From Lepidostoma basale (taxonomy: Eukaryota; Arthropoda; Insecta; Trichoptera; Lepidostomatidae): DNA of 64,000 nt. The notes beneath the pieces were generated by a model, which was not told the DNA's origin, searched no databases, and saw only the letters and a program-made list of their open reading frames with translations. Position 1 is the first letter of the stretch. The number at the start of each line of letters is the position of its first letter. Shown piece after piece: positions 31,033 through 42,879 of the stretch. Made by a program: the position numbers and the translations under genes. Location of the stretch: the NCBI GenBank assembly GCA_022606425.2, contig JAHDVF020000443.1:33941-97940 (forward strand). The letters are read 5' to 3'.

Positions 31033-31857
31033 GTTTTCCTCCGCCTTATTTCTTATTCCATTTAGATCGTTAAATATGCTATTTTACATTACTTCCTTTA
31101 TTCATTGTTCCCAAATATCCTAACCATCGTATGAACCTTTCGTTGTTTTGTTCGTAACACTTTCATTCATACAGCATTCATACGGCATTCACTTCTTATA
31201 TTTGCATTTGACATCATCATATTCACATTAACACACATTTTGATTTAATTTTTTTAAGATGTCTTAAAAAATAATATTGTTATAGATATATGTAGTTATA
31301 AATATAGTATATAATTTAATTGTTTTTTTTTTGTACGGCGAAAAATGGAAAAGATATATAAGAGACAAAACAGTGTAAAAAAATATATCGAGAGAAGTAT
31401 TGGCGCTGGGAAAAAATAAATGGTTCGAATATCGATAAAGGCAAAGATAACAGTACTACTGGAGTCAAGTGACCTTTATATGGTATATATATATATGAGT
31501 GAAGCATATTACCGGCAAAATAAGGATGAATGTAGTTTCGTATCTTAATATATCACTAAAAATATTGTGTTGGAAAACGCATAAAGTTCTCGTATAAATG
31601 GAAGGTATATCAGGCAGAAGAACGCGTCGCAAATAAAATTAGTAAAAAGTCACAAAGAAAATAATGGTCGAAAGAATAATTGTTAAATATGTGTATGCAA
31701 GTAGCGTGATTGTGAAGGCAAAGAAAACACGGTACAACCAAATCAATCAATCGCTTGATGTCATAAAAAAAAAGACGAACGTGCGTGTCACGTGTCACGT
31801 GCGTGAAAAAAGCAATGTTGTAAAATTCCATAGAACAACATGCATACAAATGAAATC
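31033..31857. other. Decayed LINE-like and AT-rich sequence
   Basis: 31040-31250 (minus) and 31600-31840 (plus) contain faint traces of the TTAG-tailed LINE (catt-gttcc, cacggtacaaccaaatcaatc). A TA-rich run is at 31480-31498. No gene. Confidence 0.4.
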
Positions 31858-32030
31858 ACCAGTTTTCTAGAAGTTTTTTTTATAATTTATGAGAATGACA
31901 TGTTTCGCCTTGCGAAGGCATTATCGTATTTGTTAATGCGTTAACAAAGCGAAACATGTCATTCCCATAAAATACAATTAAACTTATATAAAACACACAT
32001 TTTCATTCATAACAATTAGAAAAAATGTAA
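31858..32030. repeat. Family D palindromic element
   Basis: Arms agttttctagaagttttttt and ttaaacttatataaaacac, centre gacatgtttcgccttgcgaa and aaagcgaaacatgtcattcc. The CTGATGA-like strand is reduced to ttaatgcg. Confidence 0.65.
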
Positions 32031-32040
32031 AACCCTTTGG

Positions 32041-32200
32041 AATTGAAAAATAATTTATTATTTTACACTTAAATATTAGATATCACGACATGTTTCGGAT
32101 GAGACCTCTATCTTCAGGTGTAAATATATAACAAAAAACTTAAAAAAAGAGACATATATTAAAACGCATTAAAATATCGAAACAATACAAAGGAACAATA
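32041..32200 (-). repeat. Family C half element with hammerhead-like motif
   Basis: Minus strand: CTGAAGA, extra T, a degenerate stem II, GAAA, ACATGT-C. Stem I GTG pairs with CAC. Outer sequence as in 51133-51738. Confidence 0.6.
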
Positions 32201-32239
32201 CATTTGAATTTTAAAAACAACAACAACAAAACAAACATT

Positions 32240-32535
32240 ATTTTCAAGTGCCCTGCCGGGTCCCCGCAACGTTGGCAATCACCTCGGCGAACCTGTCCCT
32301 GTCCTGCGCCGCTCGGAACAGCTCCTCCATACTTCGTATGCCGGTCCACTTCCTCACGTTTCGCAGCCACCACATCCGGCTCCTACCGGGCCCTCGGCGT
32401 CCCTCAATTTTCCTCTCCAGTATCAGTTGGAGACGGTGGTACTTTTCCCCAAGCAGTACATGACCCAGATGTGAAATCTTCCGAATCTTGATAGTTGATA
32501 ACGGCTCCTTGTCAACTCTAGCTCACCTCAGGACT
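32240..32535 (-). mobile_element. LINE 3' fragment, relative of 2933-3475
   Basis: Shares gccgggtcccc-caacgttgg, atcacctcggcgaacctgtc and ttggagacggtggta-type blocks with 2933-3130, but is better preserved. Decayed frame. Confidence 0.7.
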
Positions 32536-32622
32536 TCGGTAATTAATTTAAGAACTAATTTAAATAAATTACAGTAATATTACATAATAATTATATCAAA
32601 TTGTTATTTGGAAAAAAACATA

Positions 32623-33024
32623 CGAGGTCGCGGAAAAAGTATCGCGAATTTTATATTTTTTCAAAAAGTATTTATTTATTCATGAATATCTATTTTGTCC
32701 CCTTCAAAGTAATTCCCCTCGGATATAATACATTTATGCCAACGTTTTTTCCAATCCTCGAAGCACTTAAAAAAATCATTTTTTGTGATCTTGTTCAGCT
32801 CCTCCTTCGATGCCGTCTTTATCTCCTCAATCGTGGCGTAGCGTCGTCCTTTCATGGGCCTCTTCAGTTTTGGAAACAGGAAAAAGTCACAGGGGGCCAG
32901 GTCTGGGGAATACGGTGGCTGCGGCACCATTACTGTGAGCAGGGGCGTTATCATGGTGCAAAAGCCAGTTTTTGTTCTTCCACAAATCCGGGCGTTTCTG
33001 GCGGATTGCTTCGCGCAAATTGCG
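32623..33024 (-). mobile_element. Truncated mariner, near-identical to 56036-57354
   Basis: Minus-strand 3' part of the same mariner: terminal repeat from 32623 after TA (cgaggtc, then gaaaaagtatcgcg), C-terminal coding sequence reading GNYFEGDKIDIHE at its end, and upstream to the segment encoding RNLREAIRQK-CPDLWKN. A 41-bp deletion (equivalent to 57001-57041) between CAC repeats shifts the frame right after the HDNAPAH motif, destroying Asp spacing. Homology stops abruptly at 33024. No difference was noticed in the compared coding part, so separation is recent. Confidence 0.9.
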
Positions 33025-33569
33025 TTTTGAATATTTATATTTGAAAAAACATACAAGTATCTTTGTAAACTTAAGAAATCTTTTTTTTTCTATTCAATTA
33101 TAGGACTGACATAGCCTTGAATGGACCGAGAAGTCTGCTTCTCCTGTTGCGTGTAAATTAGAAAATATTTACTCCCCCAAAAATGACAAACTGCTTAATT
33201 TACAATGGCAATAGCCTCTAAAATATGTAATTACATAATAATGGCGACCTTTATTACGGCCATACAATATCCAGCCACTCGTAAAATATGGGAAGTTCGG
33301 ACTTCAGGTACTTACTTTTTATTGTTTATTGTGTATCAGTCAGTGCTGGCTTCCGGTTCATATCGGAAGCAACATTTATTTATTATTCATAGAAATACAT
33401 AATTTTATTAACGTTAATATTAATTATTCACATAATATTTTAATAAATAACCATTGTGCCTGTACTTCAAGGTAGAAGGTAGAAAATATCAGTTTTATTA
33501 TCATAGAATAATATCCTACCCTGAAAAATGCATCGTCAATAAAAGCCACTTCACAATTGAATAATAATA
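33025..33569. other. AT-rich stretch without recognised features
   Basis: No supported feature. Confidence 0.4.
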
Positions 33570-33772
33570 ACAACCTTCGTGGCAGAATTAGTAAGAGCTC
33601 TGACTGTTGTGCCGGGGTTGATTCCCGGTGATGGCAATATAATTGTCACACTGTCATTGGTCTGGTGTAGAAATCATGTGACAATAAAATGGCGATAGAT
33701 TAGCTACCTATCACATGTCAATAGCTTAAATCAAATTGTGCACAGTAATTGTGTTCAAACGACCTGTTGTAT
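33570..33772 (+). mobile_element. tRNA-derived SINE
   Basis: Plus-strand copy: head ccttcgtggcagaattagta-like box A, box B gggttgattcc, body ctgtcattggtctggtgtag, end gtgttcaaacgacctgttgt. Confidence 0.8.
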
Positions 33773-34039
33773 TAAAAAAATTAATAAAAAATAAAAATAT
33801 TCGTACGTCAACAAGCTTAACGAAATGGTTAGATTTTTCTTTATGATTTAACTGAAATCTTTTGGTGAAATTTAATTTTAAAAAAATAACTATATAAAAC
33901 GATGTTTTATTAATAACTACTTCCACAATTGACAGTTATGCTAACTTAAAATAAAGCCGTTTTTAATGATACAATGAGTTTATAAAAGCGCGTTGAATTA
34001 TAATAATTTTTATATCAATATTTTTTATTCAAATGTGAT

Positions 34040-34175
34040 TTCTGCCCACACTCGGAGTCGGAGAAACCGACGTTCGTGCATGACACGATGCATGTATATT
34101 TAGGAAACAAGAAATTATCTCAGGAATCAACAGTGTGGCAGTGTGTCATTATTTCTGCCTACCCATTCGGAGATA
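34040..34175 (+). mobile_element. TTAG-tailed LINE 3' fragment
   Basis: cggagtcggagaaaccgacg, tgacacgatgcatg, gtcattatttctgcctaccc and ggagatatggtgag. Coding blocks for the TRCM and SAYPFG motifs, with indels. Confidence 0.6.
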
Positions 34176-34201
34176 TGGTGAGTTTTTTTTTTTTTTTTTT
34201 T

Positions 34202-34428
34202 ATGCATACAACAGGTTGTTTGAACCCAATTACTGTATACAATTTTTTTTTAGCTATTATATTGATTCTCGTGACATGTGATAGGTAGCCAATCTATCGA
34301 TATTTTATTGTCACGTGAATTCTACACCAGACCAAAGACAGTGTGACAATCACACTGCCATCGCCGGGAATCGAACCCGGAACCTCCGGTATGGAAGCCA
34401 GAGCTCTTACCACTCTGCCACGAAGGTC
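34202..34428 (-). mobile_element. tRNA-derived SINE, well preserved
   Basis: Tail acaacaggttgtttgaaccc, body gaattctacaccagacc, box B region cgggaatcgaacccgg, head actctgccacgaaggtcg. Confidence 0.85.
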
Positions 34429-34465
34429 GTTGGTCTGCCTGAGTTGGTTATTTATATAGTTTAAA

Positions 34466-35209
34466 CAGTGGAACTTGCTTATTACTGGGAAGATTTGCTT
34501 ACTAGAAAATCAGTCGGCCATAAACATTACTCGTTATATCGAAGAAAATGTATTTTTAAATGCTCACATACCATTGAATTAAAATATGAAATATCTTTAG
34601 CAGTCAAATAACACAAAAATGGTAATGTAAAAAAAATACACAATTTGAGAGAAGTGGCTTTTTGTGGAAGTGACTAAGTATCTCTTCTCAGTTTTATACC
34701 TCATGATCGAGGGTCGTGTCCATACTGTAAACAGGTCAGTCTCCAGGCTGCAGCTAATGAGAGACCAGTCAGTTCTCTGATTTGATCAGACCAGCGGATC
34801 GGTGGTCGTCCCTATGGTCGCCTTCTCTCCACTTTACCCATGATGATGAGCTTTTCAATATTGTCTTGATCTCTCCGGGCTGTGTCCATAATATTTCAGC
34901 ACTCTCTGAAAACACATCCGCGAGAGTCTTTCCTTGATACCCAGCTGGTCAATGATTGACTGGTTTATTTTTCTTGTCGTCCAGGCTATACGCAGCATTC
35001 GTCGCCAGCACCACATCTCTAAAGCATCAATTTTGGACCTCTCTGATGTTTGCATAGTTCAAGACTCGCAACCATTCAGGAATATGACGAAAACAAGAAT
35101 AGACTAAATTTATGTTTGGAAAAAATCATAAGTTATAATTTAAGCGAATTTTTTCTCGTTAAATCCGAGATGTCGCTATTTCCGTGATCGTAATAATGGA
35201 GTTCGACTG
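34466..35209. mobile_element. pogo/Tigger-like element carrying a LINE fragment
   Basis: Terminal repeats cagtggaacttgcttatta (left) and taataatggagttcgactg (right). TA follows on the right; the left flank is AA. The interior is non-coding apart from the LINE fragment at 34695-35100. The terminal motif resembles those at 54926 and 61830. Confidence 0.6.
34695..35100 (-). pseudogene. LINE reverse-transcriptase C-terminal fragment
   Basis: Minus-strand frame: SERSKIDALEMWCWRRMLR, AWTTRKINQSIIDQLGIKE, RLSRMCFQRVLKYYGH. A different LINE family from the TTAG-tailed one. It is nested in the pogo-like element. Confidence 0.8.
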
Positions 35210-35324
35210 TAAATGATTTCTAAACATATAGAGGAGGTGAATAAAGATCATATTGTTAAATACGAGTAGTTTAAAAATGATGGAAATGTCAGATTTCTAG
35301 ATGTTTCGATAATCATTTGAAGGC

Positions 35325-35400
35325 AAAAGATATCAAAAATATGTTTTATTTTATATGAAGTTTCACATCATTGCTTAAGAAACGATATGTAAATATCTAA
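35325..35400. repeat. Family D outer fragment
   Basis: Resembles the outer sequence tggagttttacatcattgtt-aagaaacaata of family D. Confidence 0.4.
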
Positions 35401-35869
35401 ATATAAATTATTTAGTAGGCATGTAGTACATTTAGAAAAAAACATATAAGCATAAAGCATACGTACACATATGAACGAAAACGCCGGATTGTATGTGTAT
35501 CCATTTCAGCTTGAATAACATTGCGTTGTTCGGAAGGCATTACAAAAAACATTTCTTTTCCAATTGAACAGCCGATGCAATTACGGAGAATTTTAATTAG
35601 TAAGGAAAACAATAAAATTCTGCAGAGCTCCAGCGCTGTTGCGAATATGCTCGGGAATATTTGACAATGACACCATTGCCAACAAACCGAAAAAAGTGAT
35701 CTATTGTTTTTGAAAAGTACAATAATTTCTTTGTTTCGAATCGATATGTGTTATCTACCTGTCAGAAGGTATTATATAAGAATCAAATTGTTTAAAATCT
35801 TGAAGGTATTTCAGTGGCTGCAAGTAATTTTTTTTCATACAAAATCGTCTACTATAGCCAAAAACATTT
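35401..35869. other. AT-rich stretch without recognised features
   Basis: No supported feature. Confidence 0.4.
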
Positions 35870-35975
35870 TTTATTACATTCTGAATGTATACAAATACTT
35901 GTAGACGAATACTGGATTTTACCCATTGTGGGTTATCATTTTAAGGATTAATTGTATCTCAATAGAGACGAAGAT
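35870..35975. repeat. Fragment of the 4074-4360 repeat family
   Basis: ctgaatgtatacaaatactt, gtagacgaatactgg and tctcaatagagacgaagat match one arm plus part of the spacer. Confidence 0.7.
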
Positions 35976-36189
35976 ACGTTAGCACAAACATTGTTTTTAT
36001 CATGGGATCCACTTTTATTTATTGTTCAAATATTCAATTATCTGTTATAACACCCACGACCTACAGCATCCCTGTTTGGAGCTACTGTATCAAGGGTTGA
36101 AGTAGCCATGATGTTGTCCAACCTCCGATAGGAGAGGAATAAGAAAAATAAATGATGTTCATGAAACTTTAGAAAAATGAAAACAAAAC

Positions 36190-36330
36190 GAAAATTTATT
36201 CATAATTTCTTTATTTTTATTTATTTATTGTGTTTCCACTTGTGTTTAATGTCGACCGATTTCGGCAGCTTGTTACCATCTTCCGTTACCAATATCAAAT
36301 TGTATTTAGTTTATATAATAAATGCTCGTG
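36190..36330 (-). repeat. Family G repeat, second copy
   Basis: Minus strand GGAAGA, extra T, degraded stem II ending AGCTGCC, GAAA, TCGGT-C. Outer part matches 20940-21140. Confidence 0.5.
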
Positions 36331-36779
36331 GTAGGGGTTAATTTTTTTCACTGATTCTAAATAATCTTCTTCTTCTTTAACATTCGAAAAAATTTTATAC
36401 ACTGAAAATCAGCACAATCATTTATAAAAATCATTTATAATGTTCATAATACCTGAAATACTGGTAACACTTATAACGAAAACCGGGATTACAAAGATAT
36501 TTTTTAAATACTGTAGATAATTGGCAAGCCTTTTTCTAAAAATCGTTATTCTAAATTATTTTATTATTTTTTCGTTATTTATTAATTACCATCGCGGTCA
36601 CTGAACTCCGACGAGTTTGACACAGCCAAGAAATCTGAAATACAAAAAGTACCTTTGTACATAATATTTGTGCTAACGAGTATTTACATAAATTTCTATT
36701 TAATCAAAATCAACAGGATGTTTTAAGAGTCACATTACGTTGTTTTCATTTTTATTATGTTAAACATTAAAAAATAATG

Positions 36780-37420
36780 TTACTGAAAATTTATAGTCTC
36801 TTAAACAATGATGTAAAACTCCAGATTTATTAATTAATACGAATGAAAACGTCAGTTTTCTAGAAGTTTTATTATATTTATTATAGGAACTACATGTTTC
36901 TCTATTTCGTCTTTTTTAACTTTTTTAACTTTATAACTTTTTTAACTTTATAACTTTTTATTTATTTGTATAATGTCATTTAGTATTCCTTAACTATTTA
37001 ATCATTGTCATAAAATTTCTTAACGAGTTCCAAGAAAGACTTACCAGCATTTTAAGCCCCCCCCAAATATTTATTTGTTAAAAAGAATGGTTGCAGAAAA
37101 ATAGACCAAAAAAAGTACCAAAAAAAATACAAATAAAACTAAGTATGCAGTTTCGTTTTTCATGTCATATATAACACATTAAGTTTTTTCTGTATTTTTT
37201 TTGGTACTTAGTGCCTATTTATCTTCAACCATTCAAATGTATCAAGCCACATCAATTTTCGTTAAATAACATATTTTGGTAAACAGCAACGAGCTGATAT
37301 TTCACCACATGTGGTGAAATATCTGATAATGCTTTAGAAGGGCGAAACATGTCATTCCCATAAAATATCATAAAACTTCTAAGAATCTGACGTTTTCATT
37401 CGTATTAATTATTTATGAAG
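36780..37420. repeat. Family D palindrome split by an inserted inverted repeat
   Basis: Left outer arm 36810-36900 (gaatgaaaacgtcagttttc). The right arm with motif at 37321-37375 reads CTGATAA, T, GCTTT-loop-GGGC, GAAA, ACATGT-C. Between them, 37086-37230 is a separate imperfect inverted repeat (ggttgcagaaaaatagacc facing tatttatcttcaacc). Confidence 0.65.
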
Positions 37421-37429
37421 CGAATTCTC

Positions 37430-37655
37430 TGTGTATAATAGAGTGACGAATGAAAATATAAGAAGTGAATGCGGTGCGAATGATAGTTTTATAAATAAAA
37501 TAATGAAAGGATCATTATGATGGTGTGGATACATAGAAAGAAAGAATGGTAAGAAAATTATATGTTAACGATGTAAATGGAACTAAAAATAGAGGGAAAC
37601 CGAAGAAAACGTGGCATGATCAAATAAATAAAATTTATATTAGTTAGTTAGTTAA
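37430..37655 (+). mobile_element. TTAG-tailed LINE fragment
   Basis: gaatgaaaatataagaagtg, gaaaggatcattatgatgg, aaatagagggaaaccgaag and gatcaaataaataaaat, then a tattagttagttagtta run. Internal deletion compared with 25060-25850. Confidence 0.65.
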
Positions 37656-37880
37656 TGGCCGGATCGTCCAGCCGACGACTAGTGCACCATCTTAAATAAC
37701 TTTATGTGTTAATTTTTTTTTATTTTGTTATTTTAATTTATATCATTGTGTTTTAAATAATTTGTTTTAGAATAATTTTGTGGACGTTGGACGATCGAAG
37801 TGTGCGCGGGAGATGCCTATTGGTTGCGATGAGGTTCGCAACCCAACACACCGCATCTCTCGCGGGGCGAAAAGAGAAGA
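37656..37880. other. Unidentified stretch with a GC-richer block
   Basis: 37780-37880 (gtgcgcgggagatgcctatt, ggttcgcaacccaacacacc) is unlike its surroundings. No frame or motif was recognised. Confidence 0.35.
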
Positions 37881-37980
37881 ATGGTGTGCTGCATCGGTTA
37901 AAATGTGTCAGTCTATTCTTTCTGCCTACCCTTTCAGGGAGACGGCATGAAGGTTAGTTTAGTTTAGTTTAGTTTAGTGA
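37881..37980 (+). mobile_element. TTAG-tailed LINE, extreme 3' end
   Basis: tgtgtcagtctattctttct and tttcagggagacggcatgaa, followed by a gtttagtttagtttagttta tail, here pentanucleotide TTTAG. Confidence 0.65.
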
Positions 37981-38049
37981 GTTAATTATTTAATATGGAG
38001 TTTTACATCATTGTTCAATAAACAATAAACGGTTTAATAACGGTAAAAC

Positions 38050-38540
38050 TTTTTTTGCTATTCTTGTTATTATTCCTATATTATTCGATTCGTTTACCGA
38101 CTAAACTGATCCCGGTAAATCAAGTACCTAACACTCTCCCGATACTGACATTGAGTCACTCATCATAAGAATACCGCCTTTGTTGGAAGCGAGACGAATC
38201 ATTGCCATAAAGAAATTAATTTATAAAAAAATCACACGTCTTCTCGTTAGCAACACTTCGTGACAGAACCGATGACCATTGTGCTTTCTCGGCTGTAACA
38301 AATACGCCACGTTCTAAGTTCGTCCTCACAACAAAGAATTATTCAAAATGGTAATAAGGTAGCTTTTCAAAGGGCTAATTAAAACTACTGTTTTATTTTT
38401 TGTTTGATGCTGCCGTTAAAAGTTTGCATTTTTTTCTAGATTTAAATAACAAATCTTATCTTATCTGGCTCACTCGTTTATTTCTTTCGAATTGTAACCT
38501 CTCCGGGCAATCGCTTTGTCTTAATTATTGCGTCAGCACT
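38050..38540. other. AT-rich to mixed stretch without recognised features
   Basis: 38090-38340 is less AT-rich and may be unique sequence. Confidence 0.4.
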
Positions 38541-38554
38541 ATCTTTTTTTTTTT

Positions 38555-38790
38555 TTTATGTACACAACAGGTTGTTTGGACCCAATAACTGTATACAATT
38601 TTTATTTTTTAGCTATTATATTGATTCTCGTGACATGTGATAGGTAGCCAATCTATCGCCATTTTATTGTCACGTGAATTCTACACCAGACCAAAGACAG
38701 TGTGACAATCACACTGCCATCGCCGGGGATCGAACCCAGGACCTTCGGCATCGAAGTCAGAGCTCGTAACCACTCTGCCACGAAGGTCGT
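38555..38790 (-). mobile_element. tRNA-derived SINE, well preserved
   Basis: Tail acacaacaggttgtttggac, body gaattctacaccagacc, box B region ggggatcgaacccagg, head actctgccacgaaggtcg. Confidence 0.85.
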
Positions 38791-38894
38791 CTTGTACTTA
38801 ATCGCGAGGAAAGAAATGTTTGGCATCTAATTCTTATTTGGCAATTATTTTGAATATTTGTGAAATGGCACCACCTGATTGAAACTATAATAAT

Positions 38895-39300
38895 AATATT
38901 AAACTATTAAATGAAAAAACTTTGTTTTTTGTATCACAATTGTATTTTATTTTACGCGACAGCTGTTTCATCAACCTATGTTGACATGGTGTTAAAATAA
39001 TATATCAAATATCAAATTTTGGTGACTTTTCGAATCTTTATGCGTATTTGTTCCTATGTAAATTTGAATAATTTCTTTTTGTCAAATTGACATAGGAACC
39101 AATACACATAAAGATTCGAAAAATCACGAAAATTTGACATTTGATCTATTTTTGTAAAATCTGATGATGTCAACATAGGTTGATGAAATAGCTGTTGCGT
39201 AAAATAAAACAAAATACAATTGTGCTATAAAAATAAAAAAGTTATTTAATTTAACAGTTTAAAATTTTAAGGTATCATTGTGTTTCGGCCAAAACAATGG
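38895..39300. repeat. Family E palindromic element with long inner arms
   Basis: Arms run from actattaaat-aaaaaac and tgtattttattttacgcg inward through aattttggtgacttttcg and gttcctatgtaaatttg to the centre near 39070. The right plus motif has CTGATGA at 39161-39167, extra T, GTCAAC/GTTGAT, GAAA, a changed stem III and GCGT. The outer right end is ggccaaaacaatgg. Confidence 0.8.
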
Positions 39301-39529
39301 AATATATAATGATAATAATAATTAATTACATATTTTTAGTGCCCCATTTCAATGAATTAATCATCTCAAAGGCGCTGTACAAAATGCTGCGTTTTATGAA
39401 CTAGTTAAAAATAAACATACTTAGTATGAGGGCTGCACCTGATGCTAGATAGACTAAAGTAAAATAGACTTAAATGGTAAAATTATATTATTTGAAAAAC
39501 ATTAAAACAAAAAATTGCTTTGTCCTAAA

Positions 39530-39670
39530 AAGAGCCATGGAAGGAACCAGGAATACGCCTTAGAGACACGATGTATGAATATTGAGGAAGCGAGAGAAAT
39601 ATGTCAGGAAAGAAAAGTGTGGCAGTCCATTCTTTTTGCCTACCCCTTAGTAAGTTAGTTAGTTAGTAAG
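39530..39670 (+). mobile_element. TTAG-tailed LINE 3' fragment
   Basis: cacgatgtatgaatattgag, gaagcgagagaaatatgtca, gtgtggcagtccattc and ctacccctta, then agtaagttagttagttagta. Encodes the CMN-EEAREICQERKVWQS block in a short intact frame. Confidence 0.75.
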
Positions 39671-40479
39671 ATTATATTAATAATAAAGGTGACAAAAGTT
39701 GAAGGTAGTATTATTTTTTTTTTGATAGATTGTATAGGGGAAAAGTTTTAAATGTACTACAATATATGGTAATGGGGAATAAGCTGGATTTTCGTTATTT
39801 ATAACGAATTCATTATTTCATATAACCTTAGTATATATGAAATTGCAAGGTTATTACCACGCTTATTTTTCCAATAAGTTTACTGAGTAAGTACTATTAT
39901 AAACGTAACATTGAATCTGTTCCTTAGCAGGCCTACCGCTGCGTTATTGGGCATGGGTCATCCAAGCGTAACACATTATGCAACAACACTTTTATCTTCA
40001 TGCGGCATATTTGTGCACGGCGTTGTCAAGAGGGCTGTCGTTATCAGAGCATTGCGCACTTGGCACTTAAAATATAACATAAAAATATGCTTATACGTGT
40101 AATAAAATGGTGACAAACTCATGGCAATAAGAAAATACTTTTCTGTGAATGACAATAAAAAAATATTAATGTCAAAAAATTAAATCAACTCTTTTTTATA
40201 TCTAGCGTCAGCTTTATAAAATAATACATAATATCTATTATATACATTGAAACGTTTCATTAACACAATAAATAATATTATAATATTTATTGTACGCCAT
40301 TATTGTTTGAAATCTAGTTTGAGAACCTTTTGGCGAACAGATAATGAAATGATTACACTAAAATTTCTTTTTGAAAATTCATTTTAAATAATAATGATGT
40401 AAAACGCTATTTTGAAAGAACTGCTTACAATTACTGATACTTAGTAACTAAGTGAAAGAATTAAAAAAAAAATGCTTCC
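39671..40479. other. AT-rich stretch without recognised features
   Basis: 39675-39800 resembles 58150-58260 and 22585-22680 (ggtgacaaaagttgaaggta, aggggaaaag), a short dispersed AT repeat. Otherwise nothing. Confidence 0.4.
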
Positions 40480-40765
40480 TTTATTTATTGTTTCTTGAAA
40501 CATGATGTAAAACTTCATATTAAATAATTAATACGAATGAAAACGTCAGTTTTCAAGAAGTTTTATTATGTTTTATGGGAATGACATGTTTCGCCCTTCA
40601 AAGGCATTATCAAATGTCTTTTGATATGCCTTAGAAGATTTGATTATAAAACATTTGATAATGTAAGGCATTTGATAATGAAGGGCGAAATATGTCATTT
40701 CCATAAAATATAATAAAACTTTTAGAGAACTGACGTTTTCATTCGTATTTATTGCTTCATTTATT
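40480..40765. repeat. Family D palindromic element
   Basis: Arms gaatgaaaacgtcagttttc and agaactgacgttttcattcg. Left minus motif gacatgtttcgcccttc. The centre is duplicated, with two ttgataat blocks before the right motif aagggcgaaatatgtc. Confidence 0.75.
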
Positions 40766-40834
40766 TATTATTTGACAACCGTTTTTTTATGTAATATTTA
40801 AAAAATGTATATTGTTCCCTCACAGTGATGCAAA

Positions 40835-41000
40835 ACTCCATATAAACAATATATCTTATATGTTTGAAAATAACCGTTCTTTTTTTACGTTATATGGGAA
40901 TGGTATGTTTCACCTTTCATGCGTGAAACAAGTCATTCCCATGATATAAAAAATAATAAAACATATAGAAAACAGACATTATTTTTTTATTAAATAAATA
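40835..41000. repeat. Family D palindromic element, reduced
   Basis: atgggaatggtatgtttcac faces gtgaaacaagtcattcccat with almost no hammerhead stem II between them. Confidence 0.55.
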
Positions 41001-42261
41001 AATTCATTATATTATACGAGTACATACAACACTCTGCAAAATCAAAAATCCGGCAAAGAACACACGTATTTCGTGTTATACGTTATATCATATCAATAAT
41101 AATCAGCCTATTTAACAAAAGAAAATTAATTGCGAATTTATCAAATTGATGAGCCCTGTAATTTTAAACAATAAAATTCCAATATATATATTTTTTAAAT
41201 ATAAATAAATAAAAATACTTGATTTGATTTTAAATTTTGATTAAATTAAATATTAAATATGATTATTAAAAATATAATAAAACTTTTTTTTAACCACTAT
41301 AAAATATACGTAACAAGCAAATAAGATACACGCGTAAATAATTACACAGTACCTATACTTATTTAAGGATTTTCTGATTTTTGTGAATAATTGTTAGACT
41401 AAAAACATTTTGATTTGAACTTTATAGATTGTTATCAAATAATTTTATGCAAACCCAACAGAGCGAAACAAGCACATTAAACTGTAAACATTAGAAATAC
41501 TCAATCAACACTTTATGTTAGCTATTCTACAATTATTTATTATTAAGACGGAAATGATTAAATTGCTTAATTGGATGCGATTTAACATACTCGTATAACA
41601 ACACAAATTTAAGTAAGGCAGGTACTGACAGGATACTAATTTGTATATTGATTCTAATTAAATAGGTAGGTACCTAATTATATTATTTACTTCAATGTAC
41701 AAGTAATATAATGTTTGCCAATATTTGAGTGTTAAATCATAACAGTTTATGACTTGTATTTAATGACTGAAATTAAGGTTGTGTTATTTGTAATTAAATA
41801 TTTAGAGAGTATAGTCTTAATTAAAAATAACCAAATAATGCATTTTTTATGAAATGCCTCCGCCTTAATAAAACTTTAATTTGATGGTAAAGATTTTTTT
41901 AAATTGATTGATATCCTATTTAAAATCGTAATTGAAGCTTTTGAATGAATTTTTTAATTAATTGGTTCTGAAAAATGAAATATAACTCCATATTAAATAT
42001 TTAACGTTGAAGACGCTACCTAAAAATTTGATTGTGAAATGGTGACATGTTTGCTGTGCAATACCCATACAATGTGAATTATGTCACTTAAAATATGGAA
42101 AACTCTTAAAAAATTATATTGACTTCAATGTGATAAAGGTAGAATATCTTTGACATATTTTATAACAAACAATTATAATCCTTACTAGAAACAAAAACAG
42201 TGTTTAAATTCACGATAAACAAAGGAATAAAATTTTAATAATTTTTCTTATAAAAACTATG
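41001..42261. other. AT-rich stretch without recognised features
   Basis: Over 1.2 kb of AT-rich DNA with no ORF, repeat family or RNA gene recognised. Confidence 0.45.
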
Positions 42262-42523
42262 ATGACATTCGTGACAGAATGGTTAGTGCTTCGATTTCCA
42301 CCCCGAAGGTCCCGGGTTCGATTCCTGGCGATGGCAGTGTGATTGTCACACTGTCTTTGGTCTGGTTCAGAATTCATGTGACAAAAATATAGCTACAGAT
42401 AAGCTAACTATCACGTGTCACGAGAATCAATTTGATAACTATACCCTTTACATCGATTTGGCTCGCGCTGTAATGATGCAAAGATCGATTCAACAAAATG
42501 ATAATAATAATAATAATAGTAAT
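42262..42523 (+). mobile_element. tRNA-derived SINE, variant 3' end
   Basis: Head attcgtgacagaatggttag, box B gggttcgattcc, body gtctttggtctggttcag, then the variant end tttacatcgatttggctcgc with gattcaacaaaatg and an (AAT)n tail. Confidence 0.85.
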
Positions 42524-42879
42524 GACGAGGAAATAATGTGAATTAAAAGCAGGATGAACGTTTTCCTAAAAGCACATTTTATTTACTTATTGATTAATTA
42601 CCAAGTTCATATACGGTTTTCATACCTTGCAACTGTAGTGACCTCTTTTTAAGAAGACATTTTTAGCACTTTGCAAACTATCAATCTAACAATATATCGG
42701 TCATAACAATTATACATTATTTGTATCGTATACTTCATCACCATATTTATATAATAATATATACCAATGTTTTAATGCTATTTTCAGAACAACGCATTTT
42801 TATTTGTTTGACAATCGTGACAACCTTTTTTGTAACCTCAAAAGTAAATACATTTTTTAAATTAATTATTATCGTTTAT

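Noticed and set aside
34202..34428. SINE heads as functional tRNA genes
   Set aside because: They carry box A/B-like sequences but no closed cloverleaf, and continue into a shared SINE body and tail.
37881..37980. Telomere-like TTAGG repeats
   Set aside because: The runs are TTAG or TTTAG units at LINE 3' ends, short and in either orientation, not insect telomeric TTAGG arrays.
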